Assembly: GCF_002000985.1 (NCBI RefSeq)
Contig: NZ_CP018822.1
Span: 2,126,001-2,190,000 of the forward strand
Source: Streptococcus gallolyticus subsp. gallolyticus DSM 16831
GTDB taxonomy: Bacteria > Bacillota > Bacilli > Lactobacillales > Streptococcaceae
Direction of reading: 5' to 3'
DNA length: 64,000 nucleotides
This document shows positions 32,958 through 43,963 of this stretch, one piece after another (positions within the stretch are counted from its first letter, which is position 1; every line of letters starts with the position of its first letter). The notes below the pieces were generated by a model. It had not been told where the DNA came from. It saw only the letters and a program-made list of their open reading frames with translations, and searched no databases. The position numbers and the translations under genes were made by a program.

Positions 32958-35282
32958 ATGGCGACTGTTAAAACTAATACAGATGTTTTTGAAAAAGCCT
33001 GGGAAGGCTTTAAAGGTACTGACTGGAAAGAAAAAGCCAGCGTTTCTCGTTTCGTACAAGCTAACTACACACCTTATGATGGTGATGAAAGCTTCTTAGC
33101 TCCTGCTACAGAACGTTCACTTAAAGTGAAAAAAATCATTGAAGAAACTAAAGCTCACTACGAAGAAACTCATTTCCCAATGGATACTCGTCCAACATCA
33201 ATCGCAGATATTCCTGCCGGCTATATTTCAAAAGACGACGAACTAATCTACGGTATTCAAAATGATGAGTTATTCAAACTGAATTTCATGCCAAAAGGCG
33301 GAATTCGTATGGCAGAAACAGCTCTCAAGGAACATGGCTATGAACCTGACCCAGCTGTTCACGAAATTTTTACAAAACACGTAACTACAGTAAATGACGG
33401 TATCTTCCGTGCTTATACATCAAATATCCGTCGTGCACGTCACGCACACACTGTAACTGGACTTCCAGATGCTTACTCTCGTGGGCGTATCATCGGTGTT
33501 TATGCTCGTCTTGCTCTTTACGGTGCTGACTACTTGATGAAAGAAAAAGCCAACGACTGGAATGCAATTACTGAAATTGATGAAGAATCAATTCGTCTTC
33601 GTGAAGAAGTTAACTTGCAATACCAAGCACTTGGTGAAGTTGTCAAACTTGGTGACCTTTACGGTGTTGATGTCCGCAAACCAGCGATGAACGTTAAAGA
33701 AGCTATCCAATGGGTAAATATCGCATTTATGGCTGTTTGTCGTGTTATCAACGGTGCTGCAACTTCTCTTGGACGTGTGCCAATTGTTCTTGATATCTTT
33801 GCAGAACGTGACCTTGCTCGTGGTACATTTACAGAATCAGAAATCCAAGAATTCGTTGATGATTTTGTCTTGAAACTTCGTACTGTAAAATTCGCACGTA
33901 CAAAAGCTTACGACGAACTTTACTCAGGTGACCCAACATTCATCACAACTTCTATGGCTGGTATGGGTGCTGACGGACGTCACCGTGTTACTAAAATGGA
34001 CTACCGTTTCTTGAACACACTTGATAATATTGGTAATGCTCCAGAACCAAACTTGACAGTTCTCTGGACTGACAAATTGCCATATTCATTCCGTCGCTAC
34101 TGTATGAAAATGTCACACAAACACTCTTCAATCCAATACGAAGGTGTGACAACAATGGCTAAAGACGGTTATGGTGAAATGTCATGTATCTCATGTTGTG
34201 TATCACCACTTGACCCAGAAAATGAAGAACAACGTCACAACATCCAATACTTTGGTGCTCGTGTAAACGTCCTTAAAGCTCTTCTTACTGGTTTGAACGG
34301 TGGTTACGACGATGTTCACAAAGACTACAAAGTCTTTGATATTGACCCTGTCCGTGACGAAGTTCTTGACTTTGAAACTGTCAAAGCTAACTTTGAAAAA
34401 TCACTTGATTGGTTGACTTCAACTTACGTAGATGCCCTTAACATCATTCACTACATGACTGATAAGTACAACTACGAAGCTGTCCAAATGGCATTCTTAC
34501 CAACAAAACAACGTGCTAACATGGGATTCGGTATCTGTGGTTTTGCAAATACTGTTGATACCTTGTCAGCAATCAAATACGCTACTGTTAAACCAATCCG
34601 TGATGAAAATGGTTACATCTACGATTACGAAACAACTGGTGATTACCCTCGTTGGGGTGAAGATGACCCTCGTTCAAACGAATTGGCAGAATGGTTGGTA
34701 GAAGCATACACTACTCGTCTTCGTAGCCACAAACTCTACAAGGATGCAGAAGCTACTGTATCACTTCTTACAATCACTTCAAACGTTGCTTATTCTAAAC
34801 AAACTGGTAACTCTCCAGTCCACAAAGGTGTTTACCTTAACGAAGATGGCACTGTGAACCTTTCTAAACTTGAATTCTTCTCTCCAGGTGCTAATCCATC
34901 TAACAAAGCTCGTGGTGGTTGGTTGCAAAATCTTAACTCGCTTGCAAGCCTTGACTTCTCATACGCTGCAGATGGTATCTCACTTACAACTCAAGTTTCT
35001 CCACGTGCCCTTGGTAAGACATTCGATGAACAAGTTGATAACTTGGTAACTATCCTTGATGGTTACTTCGAAAACGGTGGACAACACGTTAACTTGAACG
35101 TTATGGACCTTAAAGATGTCTATGACAAGATTATGAGTGGTGAAGATGTTATCGTTCGTATCTCTGGTTACTGTGTCAACACTAAATATCTTACAAAAGA
35201 GCAAAAAACTGAATTGACACAACGTGTCTTCCACGAAGTCCTTTCAATGGACGACGCTGCTGAAGCCGTTGCTGGAAAATAA
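32958..35282 (+). CDS. pflB: Pyruvate formate-lyase
   Basis: This glycyl-radical enzyme splits pyruvate with CoA into acetyl-CoA and formate in mixed-acid fermentation. The 774 residues include SCISCCVS with the adjacent catalytic cysteines (413-414) and VRISGYCVN near the C-terminus with the radical Gly (737). Codon use is strongly biased to preferred codons (GGT, CGT, AAC), in line with high expression. The activating enzyme PflA is not in the window. RBS AAGGAG is strong; the leader carries two dyads and a weak cre-like GGAAAACGCTTCC. Confidence 0.98.
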   Translation: MATVKTNTDVFEKAWEGFKGTDWKEKASVSRFVQANYTPYDGDESFLAPATERSLKVKKIIEETKAHYEETHFPMDTRPTSIADIPAGYISKDDELIYGIQNDELFKLNFMPKGGIRMAETALKEHGYEPDPAVHEIFTKHVTTVNDGIFRAYTSNIRRARHAHTVTGLPDAYSRGRIIGVYARLALYGADYLMKEKANDWNAITEIDEESIRLREEVNLQYQALGEVVKLGDLYGVDVRKPAMNVKEAIQWVNIAFMAVCRVINGAATSLGRVPIVLDIFAERDLARGTFTESEIQEFVDDFVLKLRTVKFARTKAYDELYSGDPTFITTSMAGMGADGRHRVTKMDYRFLNTLDNIGNAPEPNLTVLWTDKLPYSFRRYCMKMSHKHSSIQYEGVTTMAKDGYGEMSCISCCVSPLDPENEEQRHNIQYFGARVNVLKALLTGLNGGYDDVHKDYKVFDIDPVRDEVLDFETVKANFEKSLDWLTSTYVDALNIIHYMTDKYNYEAVQMAFLPTKQRANMGFGICGFANTVDTLSAIKYATVKPIRDENGYIYDYETTGDYPRWGEDDPRSNELAEWLVEAYTTRLRSHKLYKDAEATVSLLTITSNVAYSKQTGNSPVHKGVYLNEDGTVNLSKLEFFSPGANPSNKARGGWLQNLNSLASLDFSYAADGISLTTQVSPRALGKTFDEQVDNLVTILDGYFENGGQHVNLNVMDLKDVYDKIMSGEDVIVRISGYCVNTKYLTKEQKTELTQRVFHEVLSMDDAAEAVAGK

Positions 35283-35288
35283 GAATAG

Positions 35289-35323
35289 AAGAAAAGACTT
35301 TGTCAGTTGACAAGGTCTTTTTT
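35289..35323 (+). terminator. Terminator of pflB
   Basis: AAGACTTTGTCA pairs with TGACAAGGTCTT, followed by seven T's. Confidence 0.9.
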
Positions 35324-35341
35324 TGCTTTTAAAATATAGCT

Positions 35342-35779
35342 ATGAAAATCAAACAGACACGAAATACATTATCAGATACATATCTAGACGCTGTCAGAAT
35401 CCGCCAATTAGTCTTTGTTAAGGGACAAGGTGTGCCAATGTCGCTTGAAATCGACGAGAACGAGGCTTATTGCCTTCATTTTGTCCTTTATGATGAGAAA
35501 GGTCAAGCTGCCGCTACCTGCCGTATTTTGCCAAATAAAGACCATAGTGAAGCGACACTACAACGTATGGCGGTACTACCAGCCTATCAAGGACAAAATC
35601 TTGGAAAACTTCTCTTAGAGGATGTGATTCAATTCTGTCAAAAACAAGGCTTTAAACGCATGGTATTACACGCGCAATTAACAGCAAAAGGTTTCTACGA
35701 CAAGCTTGGCTTTACTTACTTCGGCGAAGAATTTGAAGAAGCTGGTATCATGCACATCAGTATGGAAAAATCATTATAA
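35342..35779 (+). CDS. GNAT-family N-acetyltransferase (ElaA/YjcF-like)
   Basis: The 145 residues contain the GNAT acetyl-CoA loop LQRMAVLPAYQGQNLGKLLLED and the upstream strand RILPNKDHSEATL; the N-terminal RIRQLVFVKGQGVP is typical of the YjcF/ElaA subgroup. Substrate unknown. No clear RBS: the start follows the pflB terminator closely, so read-through or a weak promoter in AAAATATAGC may drive it. Confidence 0.85.
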   Translation: MKIKQTRNTLSDTYLDAVRIRQLVFVKGQGVPMSLEIDENEAYCLHFVLYDEKGQAAATCRILPNKDHSEATLQRMAVLPAYQGQNLGKLLLEDVIQFCQKQGFKRMVLHAQLTAKGFYDKLGFTYFGEEFEEAGIMHISMEKSL

Positions 35780-35843
35780 AACTTTTTAACCGCTTACTGG
35801 CTTAGATTCATTATATCGGGGTGATTTGCAATTTGACATAACA

Positions 35844-35880
35844 AAAGCGAGGCTGAGAGACAAAAGTGCTCAGCCTCGCT
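35844..35880. terminator. GAGGCTGAG-type hairpin after the acetyltransferase
   Basis: AGCGAGGCTGAG pairs perfectly with CTCAGCCTCGCT around 11 bases. The same core sequence appears at 42127-42158, so it is also a member of a repeat family. Confidence 0.75.
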
Positions 35881-35956
35881 ATTATATAGCTGTAATAAGC
35901 AAAATACAGTGGTTTGGACTTCGAGAATCTGGAAATCAATTGTTGAAGGTCGCTGT

Positions 35957-36025
35957 CAAGAAATCTAAAAACATAAATTGCCAACTTTTCAACTTAGAGT
36001 TTCCCATGCGCAATTGATTAAGCAC
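35957..36025. repeat. Dispersed intergenic repeat, copy 1
   Basis: The intergenic stretch 35780-36137 has no gene. It holds AAAAACATAA and AGAGTTTCCCATGCGCAATTGATTA (split here by position: 35996-36020), which recur with few changes at 38733-38795. Function unknown. Confidence 0.55.
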
Positions 36026-36137
36026 TTTTTAACACTTGCTTTGCAAGCTAGATTTCCAAACCTCAAACAATATTTTCAACTATTTAAGTAATCACCACTG
36101 AATAGGTTCTAATACGCTGATAGACCACCTTTTAAAG

Positions 36138-36752
36138 TTATTCTTTTCCTCTTAGGCGTCGGAAAGTTGCTTTAATAGCATCTGCGATGTCATTTCCTTG
36201 TTCTTTGAGATGATTTAGACGACGTTCGTTCAAATCTTCTTGAACTTTATCGTACAATTCATCTTGGACTTGTCCTGCAAGCTCAACTTCACGTGCGAGA
36301 GCAAGGGCATCCCAACGCATAATATTCGTTTTATAAGGAGCAAAGACATGGTTTAAAATACTTTCATCTTCTTCGTGAACTAGAGCAATAACGGCAACAT
36401 CACCATCAAGCAATTTTGTTGTCACTTCTTCAATCAAGCTATTGTCACTCGCATCAGTCATGCTTCCACTTGCTGCACCAGCAAGACTACCGATACCATA
36501 ACCAATAATAACACCGATAGGACCGCTCAAAATGCCCAACAGACCGCCGATAATACCGCCAACAGTTGCATAATCACGACTAGCATCATCAAAGTCAATA
36601 GAATCTTTGATAGTGATTTTACCATCTTCATTTTTCACCAATGCAATCTGTGCAATTTGTGTATCATTATCCTGCTTGAATGATTTTAGTTCTGAAAAAG
36701 CTTGGTAGGCTTCGCTTTCAACATCAAAAACAACAGTTAGTACATTTGCCAT
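36138..36752 (-). CDS. DUF1269-family membrane-associated protein
   Basis: The 204-residue protein has a ferredoxin-like N-terminal part (NVLTVVFDVESEAYQAFSEL), a glycine-rich membrane hairpin (GGIIGGLLGILSGPIGVIIGYG, about 66-90) and a charged helical C-terminus. This is the DUF1269 layout; function unknown, sometimes linked to stress. RBS AGGAGG precedes the start and the gene stands alone. Confidence 0.85.
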   Translation of the reverse strand: MANVLTVVFDVESEAYQAFSELKSFKQDNDTQIAQIALVKNEDGKITIKDSIDFDDASRDYATVGGIIGGLLGILSGPIGVIIGYGIGSLAGAASGSMTDASDNSLIEEVTTKLLDGDVAVIALVHEEDESILNHVFAPYKTNIMRWDALALAREVELAGQVQDELYDKVQEDLNERRLNHLKEQGNDIADAIKATFRRLRGKE

Positions 36753-36850
36753 AATCTTGTTCCTCCTTTTCCTTTATCACCCTCATTATAACACTTTAGG
36801 GCTAAAAAGGCTGATAAAAACAAAACGTTTTCAAAGAAATATCTGTTTTT

Positions 36851-37771
36851 TTAATAATTCTGCTGAATCCATTGTGAAATTCTCTGACGTTCCTCAATCC
36901 ACAGAGGTCTATCATCATAAGCATATGTACGATTAGTCAGAAAAATAGCAGCTTTTTGCTCCTTACGATTGATTGTCACATAAGTGCCTGTGTAACCAGT
37001 ATGGTCAAGCCAATCGCCCTCTTTATTCCATGCCAGCGAACGTTCTTTATTCGCTTGACTGAAATTTTGCCAAATATCACTCGCAAAATCATCTGTTAGA
37101 TAATGCTGACAAAACTTTTCTAAATCCTGCAGGTTTGAAAATAACCCTGCTGAACCAGAATGAACACCAAGAACCTTGGCTTTTGGGTCATGAACAAGCC
37201 CGTCACCGATGCCAGCAACCGTAGGCACCGCATTTTTTACTGGACCAAAACCAGTATTTGTCATGCCAAAAGGCTGAAAGACTTCATCTTTAAAAATCAC
37301 ATCAAGTGACTTGCCATAAATCTCTTCTAGCATAAAGCCAAGCAAAAGAAAATTGATATCTGTGTAAAGAAACTCTTTCTTGCTCTCCACAGTAATGTGA
37401 TTAATGGCTTCTTTCAACTCAGCTGCATTCAGATTATCACGATTAGGGATAAAAGGATTTATCCCACTACTATGTGTCAAAAGTTGTCGTAAGGTTACAG
37501 ATGACTCGTGAAAATCAGGATAATACCGCACTAAAGGCGCATCCAACTCTAATTTTCCTTGATATAAAAGAGAAATAATAACTGTTCCAACGCCAACTAC
37601 TTTGGAAACAGACGCTAAATCATAAATCAAGCCAGATTTTACAGGAGTGACACCGTCAATCGTACCAATATAATGTTCTGACCATTGACCGTCTTTAAAA
37701 AGAGCTAAACTAGCTCCATGGTAAATATTGCGATTGATCTGGTTATTAATAATTTCTAACAAGTTTGTCAT
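36851..37771 (-). CDS. Serine hydrolase of the beta-lactamase/PBP4* fold
   Basis: Starting at the ATG that overlaps the cppA stop (ATGA), it has 306 residues. SVSK (Ser54, Lys57) is the SXXK catalytic motif, YTDINFLLLGF carries the second (Tyr) motif, and the end has HTGYTGT in place of KTG, the HxG form seen in esterases and DD-peptidase-like hydrolases. No signal peptide, so it is cytoplasmic and unlikely to give drug resistance. Tight coupling to cppA implies co-expression. Confidence 0.85.
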   Translation of the reverse strand: MTNLLEIINNQINRNIYHGASLALFKDGQWSEHYIGTIDGVTPVKSGLIYDLASVSKVVGVGTVIISLLYQGKLELDAPLVRYYPDFHESSVTLRQLLTHSSGINPFIPNRDNLNAAELKEAINHITVESKKEFLYTDINFLLLGFMLEEIYGKSLDVIFKDEVFQPFGMTNTGFGPVKNAVPTVAGIGDGLVHDPKAKVLGVHSGSAGLFSNLQDLEKFCQHYLTDDFASDIWQNFSQANKERSLAWNKEGDWLDHTGYTGTYVTINRKEQKAAIFLTNRTYAYDDRPLWIEERQRISQWIQQNY

Positions 37772-38514
37772 TTGATAAACCAAATTTCAATATTGCTAGG
37801 GTCAGAAAGTACTAAGACACTCGCTTTTTTATCCAAATAAACAGTTTGCCCTTTATTTTCTAAAAAGCTAGCCAAAGCTTTCAAATCATAATTGTCAGGA
37901 ACTTGACATTCTAAAATTTCCACATCCCAAGTTTCAAGCGGGTCAACGGCTAAATCTGCACCTTGCGCTTGCACAAATTGGATATCAAGCGGAAATTGTC
38001 CTTCAAAGACATCATTGTAAAAAGCACGCGCAGCTGCTTCATCAGCCACGTTAAGTGTCATACTTTCGAAGCTAAAGTCAGAAACTTCTTTTAACTCATC
38101 ATTTTTAGGGAAATTGACACTATCGATTTCAGTTAATTGTTGAATATCATCTTCAGAATGTAAAAGAAAAAGGTCACCTTCTGGTGATAACGTTTCAAAG
38201 GCATACCCATTTTTACCTTTAAAGAGACGCTCAACAGCAATACCATTTCCTAAGATAGCTGTCACTTCATCGGCATTCGGAATTTTAACAACAATCTTAT
38301 TAACTTTTTTTGTTCCCTCAACAGCATGTGTATCGGGCGCTGGTGATTCTTCAATAACAAAACGAGCATTTTTTTGTTTGGTCGAAAACTCAGCAATTGC
38401 ATTTTCTTCGTTAACTAGTTTAAAACCTAATTTTTTATAAAACTCAATGTTGTGGTCACGATTATTGATTCGCAAAACGGGATGCCTAAACGTGACTTCG
38501 TCAAATAAAGTCAT
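37768..38514 (-). CDS. cppA: CppA (C3-degrading proteinase-like, two VOC-like domains)
   Basis: The 248-residue protein starts with a glyoxalase-like half (HPVLRINNRDHNIEFYKKLGFKL) and has a second one from about residue 145 (FESMTLNVADEAAARAFYNDVF), as in streptococcal CppA. CppA was reported to cleave complement C3 in S. pneumoniae, yet there is no signal peptide or protease motif here, so that role is uncertain and an enzymatic role of the VOC type is possible. The stop overlaps the hydrolase start. Confidence 0.85.
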   Translation of the reverse strand: MTLFDEVTFRHPVLRINNRDHNIEFYKKLGFKLVNEENAIAEFSTKQKNARFVIEESPAPDTHAVEGTKKVNKIVVKIPNADEVTAILGNGIAVERLFKGKNGYAFETLSPEGDLFLLHSEDDIQQLTEIDSVNFPKNDELKEVSDFSFESMTLNVADEAAARAFYNDVFEGQFPLDIQFVQAQGADLAVDPLETWDVEILECQVPDNYDLKALASFLENKGQTVYLDKKASVLVLSDPSNIEIWFIK

Positions 38515-38732
38515 AACTGTCTCCTCACAATGTTTCTTTTATTAAATTTTCAATACAGTTCCTACAAAATAAGGACTAGGTCTTTTCTATTTTAGAAAAA
38601 ATTATTTAGTTTGACAAGAAATTATGCGTTTTTAAGGAATTTTTGTATAAAAAGTACCCAACTTCTTTATTTATACAGTGATAATTCACAAAGTTCAAGA
38701 GATTTAGGGATAAAATTGGTGAAGAGCACATC

Positions 38733-38812
38733 AAAAACATAAGAATAGTGATGAAAAACTTTAGCTAACAGAGTTTCTCATGCACAAATTGATTAGATAT
38801 TTTATTAGCGCC
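38733..38812. repeat. Dispersed intergenic repeat, copy 2
   Basis: AAAAACATAA and AGAGTTTCTCATGCACAAATTGATTA match copy 1 at 35957-36025. No gene is visible in 38515-38861 apart from this and the glpF terminator. Confidence 0.55.
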
Positions 38813-38825
38813 AATCAAAAATAAA

Positions 38826-38849
38826 AAAAGGAAACCCGAAGGTCTCCTA
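38826..38849 (-). terminator. Terminator of glpF
   Basis: On the reverse strand AGGAGACC-TTCG-GGTTTCCT (one mismatch) is followed by TTTTTTT. Confidence 0.85.
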
Positions 38850-38861
38850 TATGTCTCATTC

Positions 38862-39707
38862 TTATAGGTACAAGAGTTTGAATAAGGCTACTGCTGCGAT
38901 ACCTGCAAGAATTGGAGCGATAACTGGTACCCATGAATACCACCATTTAGAATCGCCTTTGTGTTCACCAAGAACTGATTTAGGAAGCAAAGCATGGACG
39001 ATACGTGGACCAAGGTCACGTGCAGGGTTAAGACCAGGACCAGTAGGACCACCAAGTGATGCAACAAGTGTCATTACAAGGAAACCAAGTCCTAAGTGAG
39101 CAACAGCAAGTGAACCTGTTGTGTAAGGTGCAACTTGGCTTGCTGCTGTAGTAGCGTCATAACCGTAGTCAGTCAATTTTGCAACTAATTCTGCACCGAA
39201 GTAGTTTTTAGTAAGTGCCATAGCACCGAAGAAAAGTACGAATGAACCTAAGAACTCATTCAAGAAACCGTTAATCCAAGCAGCTTTGTGGCTTTCTTTT
39301 GTACCATCGTCAACAGCTGAGATAGTTGAGAATGAACCAAGGATAGCATTTGGATTTTCAGTCTTAAGGTAGTATGGTTTGTGTGTCATAACGACAAGCA
39401 ATTGACCAAACATTGCACCAAGTAATTGAGCAATGATGTATTGTGGAACGTGTGACCAATCAAACAAACCTGAAACTGCAAGTGCAAGTGTGAAGGCTGG
39501 ATTGATGTGGTTACCTGAAACGTTACCAAACATAAGCGCAGGAATCATAACACCGAAACCATAACCAAGTGCGATGATAACCCAACCAGAGTTATTTCCT
39601 TTTGTACCTTTAAGGTCAACATTGGCAACAGCACCATTACCAAGAATGATAAGTAAGGCTGTTCCGATAAATTCTGTGATGTATTTCACAGTCCATGTAA
39701 CATCCAT
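38862..39707 (-). CDS. glpF: Glycerol facilitator / aquaglyceroporin
   Basis: The 281-residue channel has six membrane helices and both NPA boxes: GNHINPAFTLALAV and GPGLNPARDLGPR. The Asp after the second NPA arginine marks glycerol facilitators rather than strict water channels. It resembles Gla of lactococci, whose gene also lies divergent from pepX. A cre-like site (39796-39809) in the shared promoter region suggests catabolite control. Confidence 0.92.
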   Translation of the reverse strand: MDVTWTVKYITEFIGTALLIILGNGAVANVDLKGTKGNNSGWVIIALGYGFGVMIPALMFGNVSGNHINPAFTLALAVSGLFDWSHVPQYIIAQLLGAMFGQLLVVMTHKPYYLKTENPNAILGSFSTISAVDDGTKESHKAAWINGFLNEFLGSFVLFFGAMALTKNYFGAELVAKLTDYGYDATTAASQVAPYTTGSLAVAHLGLGFLVMTLVASLGGPTGPGLNPARDLGPRIVHALLPKSVLGEHKGDSKWWYSWVPVIAPILAGIAAVALFKLLYL

Positions 39708-39795
39708 GTTTTTTTGTTTCCTCCGAAAAAAAATATAGTTTAGACAACTAACATTTTATCAAGTATAATAGATAATGTAAAGGTTATCTGTAAAA

Positions 39796-39809
39796 TTAAA
39801 ACGTTTACT
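39796..39809. promoter_or_regulatory. cre-like box between glpF and pepX
   Basis: TTAAAACGTTTACT fits the cre pattern at 12 of 14 positions and sits 20 bases before the pepX start. Confidence 0.5.
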
Positions 39810-39828
39810 TTTTAGAAGGGAAAGTTTC

Positions 39829-42108
39829 ATGAAATATAATCAATTCTCTTTCATTCCAAGACCTATCGCTATTGCAGAGCAAGAGTTGCAAGCCTTGGGA
39901 TTTGATATTACCCACCAACAAGCTGATAAAAAAGCTCTTGAAAATTTCTGCCGTAAGATTTTCTTTAATTACAAAGATACGGACTACCCACTTCGTCAAT
40001 TAATCGCTGATTTTGAGACAGATTTATTAACATTTTTTAATTCTGAACGTCCATTGACAGCGGATATTTTTTACACTATTTCACTACAACTTCTCGGATT
40101 TATTCCGCATGTTGACTTTACAAATACAACTGACTTTTTAGAAAAAATTGCCTTTCCGATTAATTATCAAAAAGGACACATCCTTGAGGCGCTTTATCAT
40201 TTGCTAGTTAGTCGCCAAAAATCCGGTATGACCTTGCTTGATGATTTAATTAGTAAGGGGCTTATTCCAGTAGATAATGATTATCATTTTTTCAATGGCA
40301 AATCACTAGCAACGTTTGATACAACTGATTTGATTCGTGAAGTTGTTTATGTGCAATCACCGCTTGATACTGACCAAGACGGACAACTCGATTTGATTAA
40401 GGTCAATATTATTCGCCCTAAAACAAGCCACCAATTGCCAACCATGATGACAGCTAGTCCTTATCACCAAGGAACAAATGTCGTTGCTAACGATAAAAAA
40501 CTTTACAAAATGGAAGGTGATTTAGCTGTAAAACCAGCACGAACAATCAACGTTGAAACACGTGACTTTGAACCGTTAGCTGTTCCTGATGTTGACCTTC
40601 CTGTCGGAGAAAGTGAAGAACGTTTCAATTTTATTGACCCCTACACGCTCAATGATTATTTCCTTGCACGTGGTTTCGCAAATATCTACGTTTCTGGGGT
40701 TGGAACTGCAGGCTCTGACGGTTTTATGACCAGCGGAGATTATGCGCAAGTGGAAAGTTTTAAAGCAGTCATTGATTGGTTAAATGGAAAAGCAATCGCC
40801 TTTTCTAGCCACCGTCGTGACCAAAAAGTTGTTGCTGATTGGGCAAGTGGACTGGTTTGTACCACTGGAAAATCTTATCTTGGAACCATGTCAACCGCTC
40901 TAGCAACGACAGGTGTTGAGGGGCTGAAAGTTATCATCGCTGAATCAGCTATTTCATCTTGGTATGATTATTATCGTGAAAATGGGTTGGTTTGCAGCCC
41001 TGGCGGCTATCCTGGTGAGGACCTTGATGTGCTGACCGAATTGACTTATTCACGTAATCTGCTGACTGGCGATTATCTTCGTAATAATGCACATTACCAA
41101 GAACTCCTTGACGAGCAATCTGCGCAACTCGACCGTGCTTCTGGTGATTACAATCAATTTTGGCATGACCGTAATTATCTGCCACACGCTGACAAGGTTA
41201 AAGCAACCTGCGTATTCACTCATGGGCTCCAAGACTGGAATGTCAAACCACGTCACATCTTCAATATTTTCAATGCCCTTCCAGATACTGTCGAAAAACA
41301 CGCTTTTCTTCACCACGGTGAGCATGTCTACATGCACAACTGGCAATCCATTGATTTCCGTGAAAGCATGAACACTTTACTTTCTGAAAAAATGCTTGGA
41401 CAAGATAATCATTTCGTTTTGCCAACACTTATCTGGCAAGATAATAGCCAAGAACAAGCTTGGACAAGCTTAGCTGAATTTGGCAGTAACAATCAAGCAA
41501 CTTTAGCTCTTGGTACAGACCAAAAAATCATTGACAATCATTACGCCAAAGCTGAATTTGAACGTTATAGCAAGAATTTCAGAACTTTCAAGAGTGAGTT
41601 ATTTACTGGAAAAGCAAATGCCATTTGCCTCGATTTACCGATTGAACACGATTACCATATCAATGGGCAAATCACTCTACACCTAACCGTCAAATCTAGT
41701 GAAAATAAAGGAATTCTGTCTGCCCAAGTCCTAGACTATGGCGAAAAGAAACGTTTTAAAGATGTTCCTTCTGTACTTGATTTATACGCTATTGATAATG
41801 GACGCAATTTCTCACGTGAAGCTCTCAAAGAATTGCCATTTACCAAAGCCAAAGAACGTGTCATCACAAAAGGTGTTCTAAATCTTCAAAATCGTACAGA
41901 CTTGTTAACAATCGAAGATATTCCTGCAAATGAGTGGATGACCATTGATTTCACCCTTCAACCAAGTATCTACAAATTGGAAAAAGGCGACACTCTCCGT
42001 GTGCTTCTCTACACAACAGACTTTGAGCACACTATCCGTGACAATAGCAATTACATTTTGACAGTTGATTTAGACCAATCAAGCATCGAACTGCCAGTCG
42101 AACAATAA
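39829..42108 (+). CDS. pepX: Xaa-Pro dipeptidyl-peptidase
   Basis: This 759-residue S15 peptidase removes X-Pro dipeptides from peptide N-termini in the cytoplasm. GKSYLGTMS holds the nucleophile Ser349, close to Ser348 of the lactococcal enzyme; GLQDWNVKP and HHGEHVYM supply the Asp and His. The N-terminal helical domain and C-terminal jelly-roll are of normal length. RBS AAGGGAAAG precedes the start. It serves use of casein-like, proline-rich peptides. Confidence 0.97.
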   Translation: MKYNQFSFIPRPIAIAEQELQALGFDITHQQADKKALENFCRKIFFNYKDTDYPLRQLIADFETDLLTFFNSERPLTADIFYTISLQLLGFIPHVDFTNTTDFLEKIAFPINYQKGHILEALYHLLVSRQKSGMTLLDDLISKGLIPVDNDYHFFNGKSLATFDTTDLIREVVYVQSPLDTDQDGQLDLIKVNIIRPKTSHQLPTMMTASPYHQGTNVVANDKKLYKMEGDLAVKPARTINVETRDFEPLAVPDVDLPVGESEERFNFIDPYTLNDYFLARGFANIYVSGVGTAGSDGFMTSGDYAQVESFKAVIDWLNGKAIAFSSHRRDQKVVADWASGLVCTTGKSYLGTMSTALATTGVEGLKVIIAESAISSWYDYYRENGLVCSPGGYPGEDLDVLTELTYSRNLLTGDYLRNNAHYQELLDEQSAQLDRASGDYNQFWHDRNYLPHADKVKATCVFTHGLQDWNVKPRHIFNIFNALPDTVEKHAFLHHGEHVYMHNWQSIDFRESMNTLLSEKMLGQDNHFVLPTLIWQDNSQEQAWTSLAEFGSNNQATLALGTDQKIIDNHYAKAEFERYSKNFRTFKSELFTGKANAICLDLPIEHDYHINGQITLHLTVKSSENKGILSAQVLDYGEKKRFKDVPSVLDLYAIDNGRNFSREALKELPFTKAKERVITKGVLNLQNRTDLLTIEDIPANEWMTIDFTLQPSIYKLEKGDTLRVLLYTTDFEHTIRDNSNYILTVDLDQSSIELPVEQ

Positions 42109-42125
42109 ATAAATCAAAGAGAGTG

Positions 42126-42309
42126 AAAAAGAGGCTGAGACAAAAAGTTCTCAACCTCTTCTTTTATCTAGTTACAATTGCAAACCACCACTACATCTTA
42201 CAGTCATAACTAAGTATCAAAGGAAGCCTGGCACTTTGAACTGCACCTCTATCGTTAGATTTTTGTCTAACGTTTGGAGGTGCAGTTTATTTTGCTTCAG
42301 CCTCTTTTG
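42126..42309. repeat. MITE-like nested inverted-repeat element
   Basis: AAAAGAGGCTGA (42127-42138) and TCAGCCTCTTTT (42297-42308) are perfect terminal inverted repeats. Inside lie a hairpin (AGAGG.TGAGA/TCTCA.CCTCT, 42130-42158) and a strong stem: AACTGCACCTC+CGTTAGA against TCTAACG+GAGGTGCAGTT (42239-42287). No coding capacity. It could be a MITE or fused insertion-sequence ends, and it also separates convergent pepX and the phosphate operon. Confidence 0.6.
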
Positions 42310-42310
42310 A

Positions 42311-43963
42311 CTATTTTTTAAAAGTAAGCAACATCCTTGTTCCATGATTCAATTGACTTTGAATATGGATCGAAGCATCGTGTAATTTCAGCGCGTGTTT
42401 AACAATAGATAAGCCCAAACCCGTTCCACCAAGCTTTCGTGAACGACTCTTATCAATACGATAGAAACGTTCAAAAATACGTTCTTGCTCTTCTTTAGAG
42501 ATGCCAATACCAGTATCTTTAACCTCTAAAAAAACATTATCCTCATTAGACGATATTGTTACATCAACAGCGCCTTTATCCCGATTATAAGTAATCGCAT
42601 TATCGCAAAGATTGTACAAAACGGAATGGATAAGCGCCGAATTACCAGTAATAGTCGTTGGCTGCCCTTTCAAATGCAAACCAATCTGACGTTGGCTTGC
42701 TTTCGTTGATAAACTTTCCAATACATTTTGTGCAATAGCATAAATATCCAGCTTTTCCATTGGTACTTGGTCTGTTTCATCCAAATGAGACAAATTGATA
42801 ATATCTTCAACCAGCTGCACCATTCTCTGTGATTCGTTATAAATCTTTCCAGCAAAATGCGGAATGTCATTAGCCGATACCAAACCATTCACTAACATCT
42901 CTGAATAACCTGAAATCACGTGTAATGGTGTTTTAAGTTCATGCGAAACATTTGCTGTAAACTCATGACGCAGTTTTTCAATTTGTAACTGTTCCGTCAC
43001 ATCAACCAAGAGAACAACTAGACCTGTCACAACACCATTAGACAAAATTGGGCGAATAAGCACTTTATAACTTTCTTGGTCAAACTGTAAAACACCTTCT
43101 TGCTTATTACCTTGAAGACCAGATTCTAACCAATGATTAAACGATAAATCTCTTGTAATTTTTAAAATATCATTTCCTAGACAACTTTGATCTGTTTGAA
43201 AAAGCTCTTGTGCTGCCGAGTTAATGCTAATGACACGACATTGAGCATCCAATAGGATAATTCCTTCCTTAATTTTAGAAATAATCGTATCAAATTCGTC
43301 TCTTTTCTGGTTAAGTAAAGCTTCCTGCTTAGCTAATTCCTTTTGGTGATAATCAATTCGTCTCAACAACGGCGAAATTTCATCATAAGTATCATTTTTT
43401 AATGGCTGATCCAAATTCAAATCATTTAAAGGTGCAACAACACGTTTTGCTGTATAACGTGCCACCCATACAGATAGAAAGATTGCTAAAATAATAATCA
43501 ATGCCAAAGGTTGAAACATTCTGATAAATAATAGCAAAATGCTATGCTGCGTTATCGATAAACGAATGACTGTGCCATCATCCAATCGTTGTGCAATATA
43601 CAAAGATTTTGTAGTCAATGTAGCAGAATAACGAGTGCTTTCACCATAACCATCTTTCAACGCCTCTTTGATCTCTTTACGATTAGCATGATTATCCATC
43701 TTTGTAGCATCTGACTGATTATCATAAAGAATATTCCCCTCGTTATCTACCCATGTGATACGAAGACCAGATACATTTAATGTGTTAAAATAACTATCAC
43801 CTTCTAGTGCCACACCTTGAGCAACTAAAACAGTTTCTGTTTGTAACTGTTCTTTTTGAACTTGCGTAAAATAACTATAAAGTACACCCATTATCAAAAG
43901 AGTTGCTGACAATAGGATACCTAAAGTGACGAAGAGTGTTGAGCGAAAGATTTTTTTAACCAT
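42311..43963 (-). CDS. pnpS: Phosphate-sensing histidine kinase (PhoR/PnpS)
   Basis: The start at 43963 has GGAGG before it and overlaps the response-regulator stop by eight bases; 550 residues. Two membrane helices (about 5-28 and 155-180) flank an extracellular sensor, followed by a HAMP-like linker, a PAS domain (about 230-330), HisKA motif NVSHELKTPLHVISGYSEML with the phospho-His, and HATPase boxes (NAITYNRDKG, KDTGIGIS, GGTGLGLSIV). It should phosphorylate the adjacent regulator when phosphate is low; PhoU and Pst in the same operon support this. Confidence 0.93.
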   Translation of the reverse strand: MVKKIFRSTLFVTLGILLSATLLIMGVLYSYFTQVQKEQLQTETVLVAQGVALEGDSYFNTLNVSGLRITWVDNEGNILYDNQSDATKMDNHANRKEIKEALKDGYGESTRYSATLTTKSLYIAQRLDDGTVIRLSITQHSILLLFIRMFQPLALIIILAIFLSVWVARYTAKRVVAPLNDLNLDQPLKNDTYDEISPLLRRIDYHQKELAKQEALLNQKRDEFDTIISKIKEGIILLDAQCRVISINSAAQELFQTDQSCLGNDILKITRDLSFNHWLESGLQGNKQEGVLQFDQESYKVLIRPILSNGVVTGLVVLLVDVTEQLQIEKLRHEFTANVSHELKTPLHVISGYSEMLVNGLVSANDIPHFAGKIYNESQRMVQLVEDIINLSHLDETDQVPMEKLDIYAIAQNVLESLSTKASQRQIGLHLKGQPTTITGNSALIHSVLYNLCDNAITYNRDKGAVDVTISSNEDNVFLEVKDTGIGISKEEQERIFERFYRIDKSRSRKLGGTGLGLSIVKHALKLHDASIHIQSQLNHGTRMLLTFKK

